Of a stretch of DNA of 64,000 nt, positions 9,845 through 18,415 are shown piece after piece. Within the stretch, counting starts at the first letter, position 1. Each line of letters begins with the position of its first letter. Both the position numbers and the translations under genes were made by a program. This stretch comes from Halomonas saccharevitans. Lineage in GTDB: Bacteria > Pseudomonadota > Gammaproteobacteria > Pseudomonadales > Halomonadaceae. The notes below the pieces were generated by a model that had not been told where the DNA came from, ran no database searches, and saw only the letters and a list, made by a program, of their open reading frames with translations. The stretch is taken from the NCBI RefSeq assembly GCF_900116405.1, contig NZ_FPAQ01000017.1, positions 1 through 64,000 on the forward strand, written 5' to 3'.

Positions 9845-10511
9845 GCGCTCTATGTCGTCACCGCCGCAGACGCCATCGCGACCTGACGGCATTTGGTGCC
9901 CCCCGCCTTATGATGAGCCATCCCAAGCGGGGGGAAGGGAAGAACTCCGCCTGCCGATTCCTCCCGACGTACCGGTCGAGTCAGGATTAATCGGCAACAG
10001 CGCTATAGAAAAATAACTAAAGAAAGAATTGATATAAAAAACAGGATTAAAATAGTGATGAACCAGCCTGATGATCGCTACTCATCATCACCCATGATCG
10101 CTTTTACATCCTCACTACCCAACTCACATTTCCCTGCAACCTCGTGTACCAATTTAATACCCCATCTTAACCTCACCCTCTACACCCACACCGCCAACAA
10201 GATTTCAATCACTTGAATTAAAAGGATTTTTTATTTCCTTACCAAGGATTGCACCAATTCGAGGTTGAGCACCTCGACGTAACATGACTTTACAGTAAAG
10301 TGAAATCCACCAACACTAACATGGTCGATATTGGAAGAGTCACCTCTGCATGAGTAACGGCTTTATCGCCACACGATTTCAATAGCGGGTTGGAAAAACC
10401 ACGCTTACACAGACACGAATAATAGATCGTTCAAGCAGCATCACCCTTGAACAGTCGTACCGACCCTTGATCACCATCCACAATGATTACCAGTAACCTT
10501 AAGGAAGACTG
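9845..10511. other. Long low-GC intergenic region upstream of the sigma-54 activator
   Basis: These 667 bases are much richer in A and T than the flanking genes and hold no supported coding frame. Several short A/T runs and a GGGGGAAGGG stretch near 9930 are visible. The region must contain the promoter of the activator at 10512, and its length suggests complex regulation or an acquired segment. No sigma-54 box with correct GG/GC spacing was found on the plus strand here. Confidence 0.5.
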
Positions 10512-11912
10512 ATGATGGAATCATCAAGGCAGATCATGGCTATCGGTAATCACTCGGCCTTGCGGAACACCGTAGAGGCACTGTCACGATATGACTGGTC
10601 AATCTTTCATCCCGGAACTCTCGAAGAAGCCCGAGCGATCTTGAGCGAAAAAGCCTGCAGGGTTGGACTTGTTTTTCTCGATGAAGCTCCTTCATCAATA
10701 CCGCTGTATATGGAAAAAATGCCTGATCTATACTGGATATCGATCATCGAGAATGTCGAGCTGCTGAGTGACGAAACCCGAGATCTGATATACAGGTGCT
10801 GCTTCGCTTATCATTCCGGCTCACTAGACGCTCAACACATCAACACGCTCATCGAGAGTGCACTGAGCATGGCCAAGCTGAGCGACCTATGCGAAAAAAA
10901 CAGAAAGCGTTGTCAAAATAAAGCCTTATGCATGGTTGGCGATACGCCTGTCATGCAGCACCTCTACCGGACCATTCGCAAGGTCGCTTCCGTTGATGCT
11001 CCCGTATTGATTACCGGAAAATCCGGAACGGGAAAGGAGCTGACTGCAAGAGCCATTCATGAGCTGTCGTCTCGCCGCCAAGGACCGTTCAATGCAATCA
11101 ACTGCGGGGCGTTGCCGGCGGGCCTCATCCAGTCGGAGCTTTTCGGCCATGAGAAAGGCGCCTTCACTGGTGCCAATCAGCGACAAATCGGCATTATAGA
11201 AAACTCATCTAACGGCACCCTTTTTCTAGATGAAATTGGTGACCTTCCCCTGGAAATGCAGGTCAATCTCCTGAGGTTTTTGGAAAGATTAACTGTATTT
11301 CGCGTCGGCGGACAAAAGGAGATCCCCGTCGATGTCAGAGTCCTGGCGGCCACCCATGTCGATCTCGAAAAAGCTATCGAGAAGGGAGAGTTCCGGGAGG
11401 ACCTCTTTCACCGCCTCAATGTCCTGCAAGTGCGGACACCCGCCCTGAAAGAGCATCCTGAGGATATCGAACCGCTGGCCAACTTCTTCTTCCAGCGATT
11501 TTCATCAGACAAACCCGCCATGTTGCGTGGATTCAGCCAAGAGAGCCTGGTGGTCATGCAGCAGTACCACTGGCCTGGAAACATACGAGAAATGGTGAAC
11601 AGAGTGAGGCGCTCCATGATCATGTGCGAGCATCGCCTGATCAGCCCCGGCGACCTGGGATTGGAACGGCGAAATGGCCATTCCCGAGACACCGACTCCC
11701 TGCAGCAGGCTCGCGACTCGGCAGAATGCGAGGCGATCAGGGCCGCGCTGGCACGCAACAAGTACAAGATACTGCACGCGGCGCGCGAACTCGGTATCGC
11801 ACGGGTCACCCTGTATAGACTGCTCGAGAAGCACGGTATCGACAGGAACGGCGTCCAGGATGAGGCCGCGGCAGACTTTCCGTCGACATCCGAGACCATT
11901 CAACTAACCTGA
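10512..11912 (+). CDS. Sigma-54-dependent transcriptional activator (VpsR-like)
   Basis: Enhancer-binding protein of 466 residues that would remodel RNA polymerase-sigma54. Residues 1-125 resemble a degenerate receiver domain. Residues about 140-375 form the AAA+ domain with Walker A GKSGTGKE (169-176), the sigma-54 contact loop GAFTGA (216-221) and Walker B FLDEIGD (238-244). A Fis-type helix-turn-helix lies near residues 425-455. AAGGAAG precedes the start. The gene is clearly lower in GC than its neighbours, suggesting transfer. Good sigma-54 promoter matches lie before the next gene and before the Gly-rich operon, so this protein is probably their dedicated activator. Control by c-di-GMP, known for VpsR, is only a possibility. 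Confidence 0.9.
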   Translation: MMESSRQIMAIGNHSALRNTVEALSRYDWSIFHPGTLEEARAILSEKACRVGLVFLDEAPSSIPLYMEKMPDLYWISIIENVELLSDETRDLIYRCCFAYHSGSLDAQHINTLIESALSMAKLSDLCEKNRKRCQNKALCMVGDTPVMQHLYRTIRKVASVDAPVLITGKSGTGKELTARAIHELSSRRQGPFNAINCGALPAGLIQSELFGHEKGAFTGANQRQIGIIENSSNGTLFLDEIGDLPLEMQVNLLRFLERLTVFRVGGQKEIPVDVRVLAATHVDLEKAIEKGEFREDLFHRLNVLQVRTPALKEHPEDIEPLANFFFQRFSSDKPAMLRGFSQESLVVMQQYHWPGNIREMVNRVRRSMIMCEHRLISPGDLGLERRNGHSRDTDSLQQARDSAECEAIRAALARNKYKILHAARELGIARVTLYRLLEKHGIDRNGVQDEAAADFPSTSETIQLT

Positions 11913-11977
11913 AAGTGAGCCTGTGTCAGCGCTTACCGGAGCTTGACGGCTCGCCCCTGGGGTGGGGGCGAAGTAAC

Positions 11978-11992
11978 TGGGATCATTACTGC
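11978..11992 (+). promoter_or_regulatory. Candidate sigma-54 promoter of the outer-membrane protein gene
   Basis: TGGGATCATTACTGC has GG and GC at the exact -24/-12 spacing and a CTGCA core near the consensus. Transcription would start near 12004, giving a leader of about 59 bases before the ATG at 12063. It follows the activator gene directly. Confidence 0.55.
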
Positions 11993-12062
11993 ACGCCTCT
12001 AAGTGCTTAAGGTGCGGCGCAAAAAGTGGCGCGTGATAAGCAACAAGAAAAGGAACGAAGCC

Positions 12063-13163
12063 ATGAGCTCAGCAACCACGACCATCCGCTATGCCGCGGG
12101 TATCCTCACAGTGCTAGGCTGCATGCCAGCGCTCGCACAAGAGGCGGGGCGTAATTCTCAGATCCAACCGGTGGGTCAAGCGCCCGAATCGCAGGAAGAG
12201 CGACCGCAGATTCAGTCCATCGCCGAATACGGCGGGGTACTCACCCCTAAGGGCCGTCTCATTCTGGAACCCGAGTTCCAATACTCCCACGAAAGCATCA
12301 ACCGCATGACCTTCGAGGGGGTCAGCGTGCTGAGCACGCTGCTGATCGGGGTGTTCACGGCTCAGGACGTCGATCGCGACAACTACACCGCCTCCCTGAC
12401 CGGTCGTCTTGGCTTCACCGATCGCCTGGAGCTCGAGATGAAGGTGCCCTACGTCTATCGGGATGAGAACGAGAGGGTCAATGTCCCCATCGAGAATAAC
12501 CAGGACGATGTCTTCAGCCTCGATCGCGAACTCTCCGGCGATAGCCTGGGCGATATTGAGCTGGCGGCCCACTATCAGCTGAACCGCGGCCAGAACGGTA
12601 TGCCCTTCTTCATCGGCAACCTGCGCTACAAGACCACCACTGGCAATGGCCCCTTCGACATCGATCGCGACAGTTCAGGCAACCCGTTGGAGCTCTCGAC
12701 CGGCACGGGATTCCACTCAATCGAGCCCAGCATTACGGTGCTTCTGCCCTCAGCCCCGGCGGTCTACTTCGCCAACCTGGGCTATGTCTTTCACCTCGAA
12801 GACAGTGTCGATCAGAGACTAAGCATTGATGATGAGAATATACTTGTTGGCGACGTCGATCCGGGCGATGCCGTACGCCTCAGCTTCGGCATGGCGTATG
12901 CGATCAATCCGCGCACCTCCTTTACCCTGGGCTACAAGAACGACTTCATCGGCAAGACCAAGACCGAATACGTCAATACGGTCAATGGAAGCACCACTCA
13001 GGTTGAGTCACAAACGTTGAACGTCGGCTCCCTGCTGCTAGGCTGGAATTACTCTCTTAGCCAGGATGTTAATATCAATCTGGGTCTCGAGCTCGGCATT
13101 ACCGAGGACGCCCCTGACACCACCTTGACCCTGCGTATGCCCATCGGCATGAACGTCTTCTAA
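12063..13163 (+). CDS. Outer-membrane channel/transporter-like protein
   Basis: Secreted beta-rich protein of 366 residues with a signal peptide ending near MPALAQEAG. After a short linker it shows alternating amphipathic strands (for example RLILEPEFQYS, GRLGFTDRLELEMKVPYVY and YKNDFIGKTKTEY) and ends in an aromatic residue (MNVF), typical of outer-membrane barrels. It resembles proteins loosely annotated as transporters of the phenol-degradation MetA-like family. The ATG at 12063 follows AGGAA. Its place between a sigma-54 activator and a convergent secretion-type operon suggests it is the outer-membrane component of that locus, comparable in role to FapF. That role is inference. Confidence 0.7.
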   Translation: MSSATTTIRYAAGILTVLGCMPALAQEAGRNSQIQPVGQAPESQEERPQIQSIAEYGGVLTPKGRLILEPEFQYSHESINRMTFEGVSVLSTLLIGVFTAQDVDRDNYTASLTGRLGFTDRLELEMKVPYVYRDENERVNVPIENNQDDVFSLDRELSGDSLGDIELAAHYQLNRGQNGMPFFIGNLRYKTTTGNGPFDIDRDSSGNPLELSTGTGFHSIEPSITVLLPSAPAVYFANLGYVFHLEDSVDQRLSIDDENILVGDVDPGDAVRLSFGMAYAINPRTSFTLGYKNDFIGKTKTEYVNTVNGSTTQVESQTLNVGSLLLGWNYSLSQDVNINLGLELGITEDAPDTTLTLRMPIGMNVF

Positions 13164-13220
13164 ACTGACACGCACGGAGAGACGTCAACGCAGGGTAAGA
13201 AAAGCAGTAGATTCAACAGC

Positions 13221-13250
13221 AATGAGGCTCCCCGTAAAGGCAGCCTCATT
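13221..13250. terminator. Bidirectional terminator between convergent genes
   Basis: A 9-bp perfect stem, AATGAGGCT pairing with AGCCTCATT around a 12-base loop, lies between the outer-membrane protein gene and the convergent four-gene operon. A and T flanks on both sides suit termination in either direction. Confidence 0.75.
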
Positions 13251-13299
13251 GTGATCACTCTGTGGCTCGATAAAAGAACGATGGGAAAGTCAGGCGGTG

Positions 13300-14031
13300 T
13301 CAGCGCAGTATGCCAGAGAAGGAATCCAAGATCGCTGCCCGCTTCCTGGCGGCATCCAGGGCGCCCATGTTATTGAGCCGAACGTTGATATCGATTCGCT
13401 GCTGGATGCTCCTGCTCGATGCATTGCTCACCACGCCGCTGATGATGGCATCCCGGGTGATATTGTGCAGGGCGGTGGTAAAGCCCTTGGCATCGTTCAG
13501 GGCAATACCCGAAAAGTCGGCTAGGCCCGTCAAGTTCACCCCACCGGGAGTCACGTCGGCCACCGAAACCGCACCGTTACCCACGGGGATAGCCGCACCA
13601 GCAGGATCACTGAAAGACTGCGAGACAATATTGGTGCCCGCCCGGGTAAAGTTGATAACGGAGATCATCTCGACGCGGTTATCGATCAGCGTCTGGAGAC
13701 GGGCGCCGAAGTCCACATCAATCCCACCAAGGTTGAAGCCGGCACGCATCTGGCCCATTTCCTCAGCCGCGATCACAGTGCCGCGATAGAAACCGTCATG
13801 GGCTCCACGAGACAGCGATACCTCGGTATAGAGCCTCTCCGCGTCATGGACCATGACGGGTACGTGACGCTGATGGGAGCCAGCCGCAAGGTCCGACGCT
13901 GACATTTCAGAAGAAGAAGCCGTTTCAGAAGAAGTCGTTGCCGCCTGAGAGGCAGCCGCCAGGAGCAGAGCAGCCGCACAGGCCAACCCGAGCCGGCTCG
14001 CCGTCGCTCCCCTACAACACAGAGAGTTCAT
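13300..14031 (-). CDS. Secreted protein with RAGF motif, C39-peptidase locus
   Basis: Last gene of the minus-strand operon. The 243-residue protein has a signal peptide (cleavage near ASQAATT), a Ser/Thr-rich linker, then the motif MGQMRAGFNLGGIDVDFGAR around residues 93-112. Short RGGF/RAGF proteins of this kind are often seen next to lone C39 peptidases, with no established function. The C-terminal half is rich in Asn, Val and Ile with alternating character. GAGGAG precedes the ATG, and the gene begins 15 bases after the C39 peptidase stop. It may be a substrate or partner of that peptidase. No named family could be assigned with confidence. Confidence 0.7.
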   Translation of the reverse strand: MNSLCCRGATASRLGLACAAALLLAAASQAATTSSETASSSEMSASDLAAGSHQRHVPVMVHDAERLYTEVSLSRGAHDGFYRGTVIAAEEMGQMRAGFNLGGIDVDFGARLQTLIDNRVEMISVINFTRAGTNIVSQSFSDPAGAAIPVGNGAVSVADVTPGGVNLTGLADFSGIALNDAKGFTTALHNITRDAIISGVVSNASSRSIQQRIDINVRLNNMGALDAARKRAAILDSFSGILR

Positions 14032-14046
14032 CGTGTTATCTCCTCG

Positions 14047-14751
14047 TTACCGCCCCAGTTCGTTGTAGGCGGGTAGGGTCAGCAAGCTGGCCCCGACGCT
14101 CGAGCGATTTACGCCCCTGTCGAGCGGGGAGTCAGGGCGCACGGCCCAGTCCTGATCATGGTTGAAATGCTGGCGAGCCACCTCGATCTCATCCCGGGCA
14201 CCCAGTACTGTCCCGTTCCATAAGTTCTCGAAGTGCTCTCGAGGCACTACCAGGGTACCGGCGGCAGGGTCCCCCACCAGGATATTGTCGGCATCGATAC
14301 CCTTGACGACGACGAAATGCTTGTAGCCACCGGTGTTCACCATGGTGATGGCCGGAACGCCGATGCGAATGAAATCATCCAGCGAGATTCGAAAGCCGTC
14401 AGCATTGAGTCCACGGCCATCCAGGTAGCCTTTCATGTCCAACATGGAAAAACCATGGCGCTGGATCTTTTCAGCATCCCCGGCACGAATCATGGTCTCG
14501 AAGACCTCGGCCTCGGTCGTGTCACGCTGATAGTGGTAGGTCAATAAGGTAGCCACAGCGGCCGAACCGCAGCTGAAGTCGTACTCTTGTCTGATCACCC
14601 TGTCCCAGCCCTTTTCCTGGAGACTCTTGGCCTCTACCTGAAAGTTGCCGAACCGATTGGTAATGGTGACCTGGCCGGCGATGACTTCCATGCTACCCGC
14701 GATGAGTAGCAGTGATGCCATGCCACAGCAAAGGCTCCGGTGCACGTTCAT
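14047..14751 (-). CDS. Stand-alone C39 family cysteine peptidase (FapD-like)
   Basis: Papain-like peptidase of the type that processes double-glycine leaders, here without an ABC transporter. The 234-residue protein has an N-terminal signal or anchor. The catalytic triad is visible: C61 in QEYDFSCGSA (with Q55 as the oxyanion residue), H145 in YKHFVVV and D161 in VGDP. This is the same type of lone periplasmic peptidase as FapD of the Pseudomonas functional amyloid system. It sits in an operon with three secreted proteins, including a Gly-rich repeat protein, which are its likely partners. Whether it cleaves them is unproven. Confidence 0.85.
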   Translation of the reverse strand: MNVHRSLCCGMASLLLIAGSMEVIAGQVTITNRFGNFQVEAKSLQEKGWDRVIRQEYDFSCGSAAVATLLTYHYQRDTTEAEVFETMIRAGDAEKIQRHGFSMLDMKGYLDGRGLNADGFRISLDDFIRIGVPAITMVNTGGYKHFVVVKGIDADNILVGDPAAGTLVVPREHFENLWNGTVLGARDEIEVARQHFNHDQDWAVRPDSPLDRGVNRSSVGASLLTLPAYNELGR

Positions 14752-14799
14752 GGCGAATCATCTCTTGGTAGGCACGTTGTGTGACCGACGTTCATCGCG

Positions 14800-15267
14800 T
14801 TAGTCAGCGATGAACACACTGATACCCACCGCGTTGTTGATGGAGTTACCGTTGCCGGTCACGGCGCTGAAGATACCGGTGCCGCTATAGCTGCCCAGCG
14901 CTTCCGGCGAGAAGGTGATGTTGCCCGACACCATGTTTCCCCCGATATCGAAGGACGTGTCGTTCACCGATGCCTTCATCTTCTGGACGCTCTTCACCGT
15001 GTTGATATTGACGACTGTCTGCCCTTCCCGGGCCCTGGACTGATCCATCTCCGCAAGATCCAGCTGCTCCACGGCTGAGAAGCCTTCCGTCATATACTTA
15101 TCGCCGTCACCGCCGATCACGGCGACTTCATGGTAAAAAGTAGTGTTCGTGTCCGCCTGACCATTCGACGCACCTATCGCCAGCAGCGCCGAAAGGAGAA
15201 AGGAGACCGTCGCCGTGTGGCGATGACGCCCCATACCGGCATATGGACTAACTCTGTTGCTCTTCAT
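14800..15267 (-). CDS. Small secreted protein of the C39 locus
   Basis: Protein of 155 residues with a signal peptide (cleavage near NGQADTN). Its end is rich in Asn, Gly and Ser (segment VTGNGNSINNAVGISVFIAD). It shares the style of the C-terminal tail of the Gly-rich protein upstream in the operon, so both may belong to the same exported or assembling family. The ATG at 15267 was chosen over one at 15294 because GGGAG lies before it. A strong hairpin separates it from the upstream gene, suggesting a different expression level. No known family was recognised. Confidence 0.65.
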   Translation of the reverse strand: MKSNRVSPYAGMGRHRHTATVSFLLSALLAIGASNGQADTNTTFYHEVAVIGGDGDKYMTEGFSAVEQLDLAEMDQSRAREGQTVVNINTVKSVQKMKASVNDTSFDIGGNMVSGNITFSPEALGSYSGTGIFSAVTGNGNSINNAVGISVFIAD

Positions 15268-15310
15268 GGCGTGAACTCCCGAACTCCGATCCACAGGGAC
15301 GTTTCATCAA

Positions 15311-15340
15311 GGAGCCAGTGGAGTTTTCTCCACCGGCTCC
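15311..15340 (-). terminator. Strong intra-operon hairpin, possible attenuator
   Basis: GGAGCC and GTGGAG pair with CTCCAC and GGCTCC around a 4-base loop, with one mismatch. It lies between the Gly-rich gene and the rest of the operon. The downstream T tract on the minus strand is weak, so partial termination or mRNA stabilisation is likelier than a full stop. Confidence 0.5.
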
Positions 15341-15378
15341 CGATTCTTGCGTCGTATCCGCGCGTCACGCGCTCCGGA

Positions 15379-16578
15379 TCAGTTGCCGATGCTCACGTTG
15401 CTGTGAGCCGCCACGCTGGTGCCGGACAGCTGGGAGTTGTAGAGGCCGGTGGACACGTTCATGTTGTTGATGCCACCGAACACTCCACCACCTACGGACA
15501 CATTGGCCGCGCCGGTGCGCAGGATGGCCGCACCGCCGTTGCCGCCGTTGCCGCCGGCACCGCCACCACCCGCATATGCGTAGGCATCACCAGTGGCAGC
15601 ACTGCCGCCACCGCCGCCGCCACCGTAGCCGTCGCCGCCAGCGCCGGCCACCGCGCTGGCCCAGCCGGTACCGCTGCCGTTCCCGCCTGCACCGGAACCA
15701 GTGCCGGTACCGCTACCGCTACCGTTGCCGGTACCGCTGCCGCTACCTCCAGTGCCGGCCGTCGCTCCAGAAGAGGCCCCGGCTGAGGAGCCGGCAGACT
15801 GGGTACCACCCGCACCGCCGGGAGCGAGAAAGCCGCCCGCGCCACCATCACCGCTCTGGTCGTTGTCGGCATTAGAGGCGGAGAGCGCGCCGCTACCGGC
15901 ATCGGCACTACCACCTGCACCGAAGCCGGTACCGGTACCAGTCCCAGTACCAGTACCGGTACCAGTACCGGCACCCCCGGTCCCGGCGCCAAGGCCAATC
16001 GCGCCAGCATCGCCGCCGCGAGCGCCGTTGCCGTTGCCTCCATTACCGCCTACGCCCAGGCCGACGTTGAGAGAGAGGGCTCCGCCACCTGCGCCACCGG
16101 CCGCACCGACAGCACCGGCACCACCATTGATGTTGATGCGAGCTCCGGTGACGGTGGAGGTCATATCCTGACGAGAGATAACACTGGTGGAGGTATTGTA
16201 GGACTCGCTCATCGCCCAGGCGTCTCCGCCACGGCCGGTGGAGCCTCCCATGCCACCAGCACCTGAGCCATTGGCATAGCCACCTGAACCTGCGCCGCCG
16301 TTACCACCGGCCCCGCCGGATCCGCCGCCACCCAGCAGTCCGCCGTCATTGTCGTCTCCGCCATCGGCACTGCCGCCGGTACCAGCACCACCAGCGCCCA
16401 AGCCAAGCCCTGCTCCGCCAACAGCACTACCACTAGCACCTCCAACCGCGGTAGCAGTAGAGTTCACGTCCTGATCGGCTCCATCGGAGAAGGTCGCGGT
16501 CGGGTTGGCGTGCGCCGTAGAAATGGCCATGACGATGGCCAGCAGAGGTGTTCCCGCGAGTACAAGATGCTTTTTCAT
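15379..16578 (-). CDS. Glycine-rich low-complexity secreted protein
   Basis: First gene of the minus-strand operon, 399 residues, probably the main structural product. After a clean signal peptide (MKKHLVLAG start, cleavage near AHANP) almost the whole chain is Gly with Ala, Ser, Thr and Asn, including a run of alternating Thr-Gly encoded by a degenerate 6-bp repeat near 15925-15975. The tail from about residue 350 is less repetitive (NNMNVSTGLYNSQLSG). Such composition is seen in surface fibres, adhesins and amyloid-like proteins. The ATG at 16578 has GGAG 8 bases upstream, while an ATG at 16584 is too close to it. A sigma-54 promoter lies about 115 bases upstream. Confidence 0.8.
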   Translation of the reverse strand: MKKHLVLAGTPLLAIVMAISTAHANPTATFSDGADQDVNSTATAVGGASGSAVGGAGLGLGAGGAGTGGSADGGDDNDGGLLGGGGSGGAGGNGGAGSGGYANGSGAGGMGGSTGRGGDAWAMSESYNTSTSVISRQDMTSTVTGARININGGAGAVGAAGGAGGGALSLNVGLGVGGNGGNGNGARGGDAGAIGLGAGTGGAGTGTGTGTGTGTGTGFGAGGSADAGSGALSASNADNDQSGDGGAGGFLAPGGAGGTQSAGSSAGASSGATAGTGGSGSGTGNGSGSGTGTGSGAGGNGSGTGWASAVAGAGGDGYGGGGGGGSAATGDAYAYAGGGGAGGNGGNGGAAILRTGAANVSVGGGVFGGINNMNVSTGLYNSQLSGTSVAAHSNVSIGN

Positions 16579-16692
16579 GATCATGTCTCCATTTGTTGTG
16601 TCTGCTGCAGCCTGCGAACTCGCGCCATCGTCCACGACTTGAAACACAGGACCCTTGAATGACGCTTCCCGCTCGCAGTCGTGAATACTTGG

Positions 16693-16707
16693 GCAGGAAA
16701 CGTGCCA
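16693..16707 (-). promoter_or_regulatory. Sigma-54 promoter of the Gly-rich/C39 operon
   Basis: On the minus strand the sequence reads TGGCACGTTTCCTGC. It matches the full -24 element TGGCACG and has the invariant GC at correct spacing (CTGC for TTGC). Transcription would begin near 16681, about 100 bases before the start codon of the Gly-rich gene. The activator gene lies 4.8 kb away at the other end of the locus. Confidence 0.8.
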
Positions 16708-17094
16708 ACGGCATCTCGACTCGGATGTAAGCAACTGTAAGAGTAAGAAATTTATAAATCTCGGAGGTTTCCGGAACGATGATCCGTTTCGACGACCCAT
16801 TTGTAGCCGAACCGTGAGTGCCCCATATCCTGAACACGGAGCCGGAATAGCTGCACAGATGTACATTTATTCTCTTTTAGAACAATTAATTAACGACATG
16901 CTGCTCAGTGATTCGAGAACGTTACAGTCCAGGAGATGCGTATCGACTCGACGGTCAACCGGCAAGGCGGCCCCGCTCGCGGAGAGGGAAGATGCCGATT
17001 GAGTGATTGGCTGATTAGCGGCTGCCGCTCTCCACCCTTATGCTGACTTGACCACAGGCAGTCGCGTGCCGGTTCGCCGGCCGAGGGAGCGGAC
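16708..17094. other. Intergenic region upstream of the sigma-54 operon and patatin gene
   Basis: A divergent control region between the Gly-rich operon and the patatin gene. The segment near 16860-16900 is A/T rich and may hold upstream activator sites. No coding frame is supported. The patatin gene has GAGGGAG as its ribosome binding site at the right end. Confidence 0.5.
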
Positions 17095-18129
17095 ATGAGC
17101 GAGAGAAAGCGCATCGATCTGGCCCTGCAGGGAGGCGGTGCTCACGGCGCCTTCACCTGGGGGGTCATGGACCGCCTGCTCGAGGATGAGCGCATCGAGA
17201 TCGAGGGCATCAGCGGCACCAGTGCCGGGGCCATGAACGGCGTGGTGATGGCTGACGCCCTGACCCGCGGTGGCGAGGAGACCGCGCGCCAGGCGCTGCG
17301 CGACTTCTGGCGCGCGGTGAGCCGGGCGGGCATGACCAGCCCCGTTCGCCGGACCCCGCTGGACGTGATGACCGGCAACTGGAGCCTCGACCACTCCCCG
17401 GGATACATCGCCCTGGACCTGATGAGCCGACTGGTCTCGCCCTACCACTTCAACCCCTTCAACCTCAATCCGCTGCGCGACATCGTCGCCGAGCGCGTCG
17501 ATTTCGACCGGGTGCGCGCCTGCGAGACCCTCAAGCTCTTCGTCACCGCCACCAACGTGAGAAGTGGTAAGCAGCGGATCTTTTCCCGGGAGGAGATGAG
17601 TCTCGATGCGGTGATGGCCTCGGCCTGCCTGCCCACTGTATTTCAGGCCGTGGAGATCGACGGTGAGGCCTACTGGGACGGCGGCTACATGGGCAATCCC
17701 TCGCTCTCGCCCCTGCTGCACGACTGCACGGCGGGCGACATCCTGATGGTGCAGATCACTCCCATGCATCGTCAGGAGCTGCCCACCAGCGCCGCAGACA
17801 TCCTCAATCGGCTCAACGAGATCACCTTCAATGCCGCCCTGATCAAGGAGGTGCGCATGATCGCGATGCTGCAGAAGCTGCTCGGCGAGCACGACATCAA
17901 CATCGGCTGCTATCGCGATGCCCGGCTTCACCACCTCAGCGGCGACGAGCCGCTCTCGCATCTCTCGGTGTCCAGCAAGCTCAACGCCGAGTGGGCCTTC
18001 CTGTCCCATCTGCACGACCTGGGACGCGCGACCACCGAGGCCTGGCTGGCCGATCACTTCGCGGCGCTGGGCCAGCACTCCACGCTGGATATGGAGCGCA
18101 TCTTCCAGGAGGTCGAAGCCACTCGCTGA
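17095..18129 (+). CDS. Patatin-like phospholipase
   Basis: Serine lipid hydrolase of 344 residues. The oxyanion motif GGGAHGAF is near residue 14, the nucleophile elbow GTSAG near residue 41, and the catalytic aspartate is in DGGYMGNP. These are the Ser-Asp dyad elements of the patatin fold (RssA/YlbK-like bacterial group). There is no signal peptide, so it is probably cytoplasmic or membrane-associated. GAGGGAG precedes the start. It is transcribed away from the Gly-rich operon and is likely an independent gene. The lipid substrate is unknown. Confidence 0.9.
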   Translation: MSERKRIDLALQGGGAHGAFTWGVMDRLLEDERIEIEGISGTSAGAMNGVVMADALTRGGEETARQALRDFWRAVSRAGMTSPVRRTPLDVMTGNWSLDHSPGYIALDLMSRLVSPYHFNPFNLNPLRDIVAERVDFDRVRACETLKLFVTATNVRSGKQRIFSREEMSLDAVMASACLPTVFQAVEIDGEAYWDGGYMGNPSLSPLLHDCTAGDILMVQITPMHRQELPTSAADILNRLNEITFNAALIKEVRMIAMLQKLLGEHDINIGCYRDARLHHLSGDEPLSHLSVSSKLNAEWAFLSHLHDLGRATTEAWLADHFAALGQHSTLDMERIFQEVEATR

Positions 18130-18227
18130 GCCAGCGTTGATCGTCCATCATGATATTGCATTGCAGCATCGGTGAACGGCGTCCATGCTCGAACCATGCC
18201 GACACCGATGAGTCAGTAGTAAAGGGG

Positions 18228-18269
18228 TCAGTACTAGAAGCTCAGTACTTGAAGCTCAGTACTGCGCCA
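18228..18269. repeat. Three tandem 14-bp repeats
   Basis: TCAGTACTAGAAGC, TCAGTACTTGAAGC and TCAGTACTGCGCCA follow each other with a 14-bp period between the patatin and phoH-type genes. The shared core TCAGTACT contains the palindrome AGTACT. Repeated binding sites or a short satellite are possible; function is unknown. Confidence 0.7.
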
Positions 18270-18415
18270 GCCCACCATCATCAGGCCACGGATCAAAGGG
18301 CCACCAGGAGGTGACACGACAGACAACGAGCGGGACGACAGCGCTTGCGCCCTTGTCACCTGCCTGACATCGCGCGCCGGCAGTGTCGACACCATGACAC
18401 AGGAGAACTGCGCCG

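Noticed and set aside
12027-12041. Second sigma-54-like site TGGCGCGTGATAAGC before the outer-membrane gene
   Set aside because: Spacing is right, but the -12 element is poor and the start would fall inside the ribosome binding site. The site at 11978 fits better.
15700-15975. Short repeated DNA resembling a CRISPR or satellite array
   Set aside because: The repeats are degenerate Gly-Thr/Gly-Ser codons within the Gly-rich protein gene, with no spacers or uniform repeat unit.
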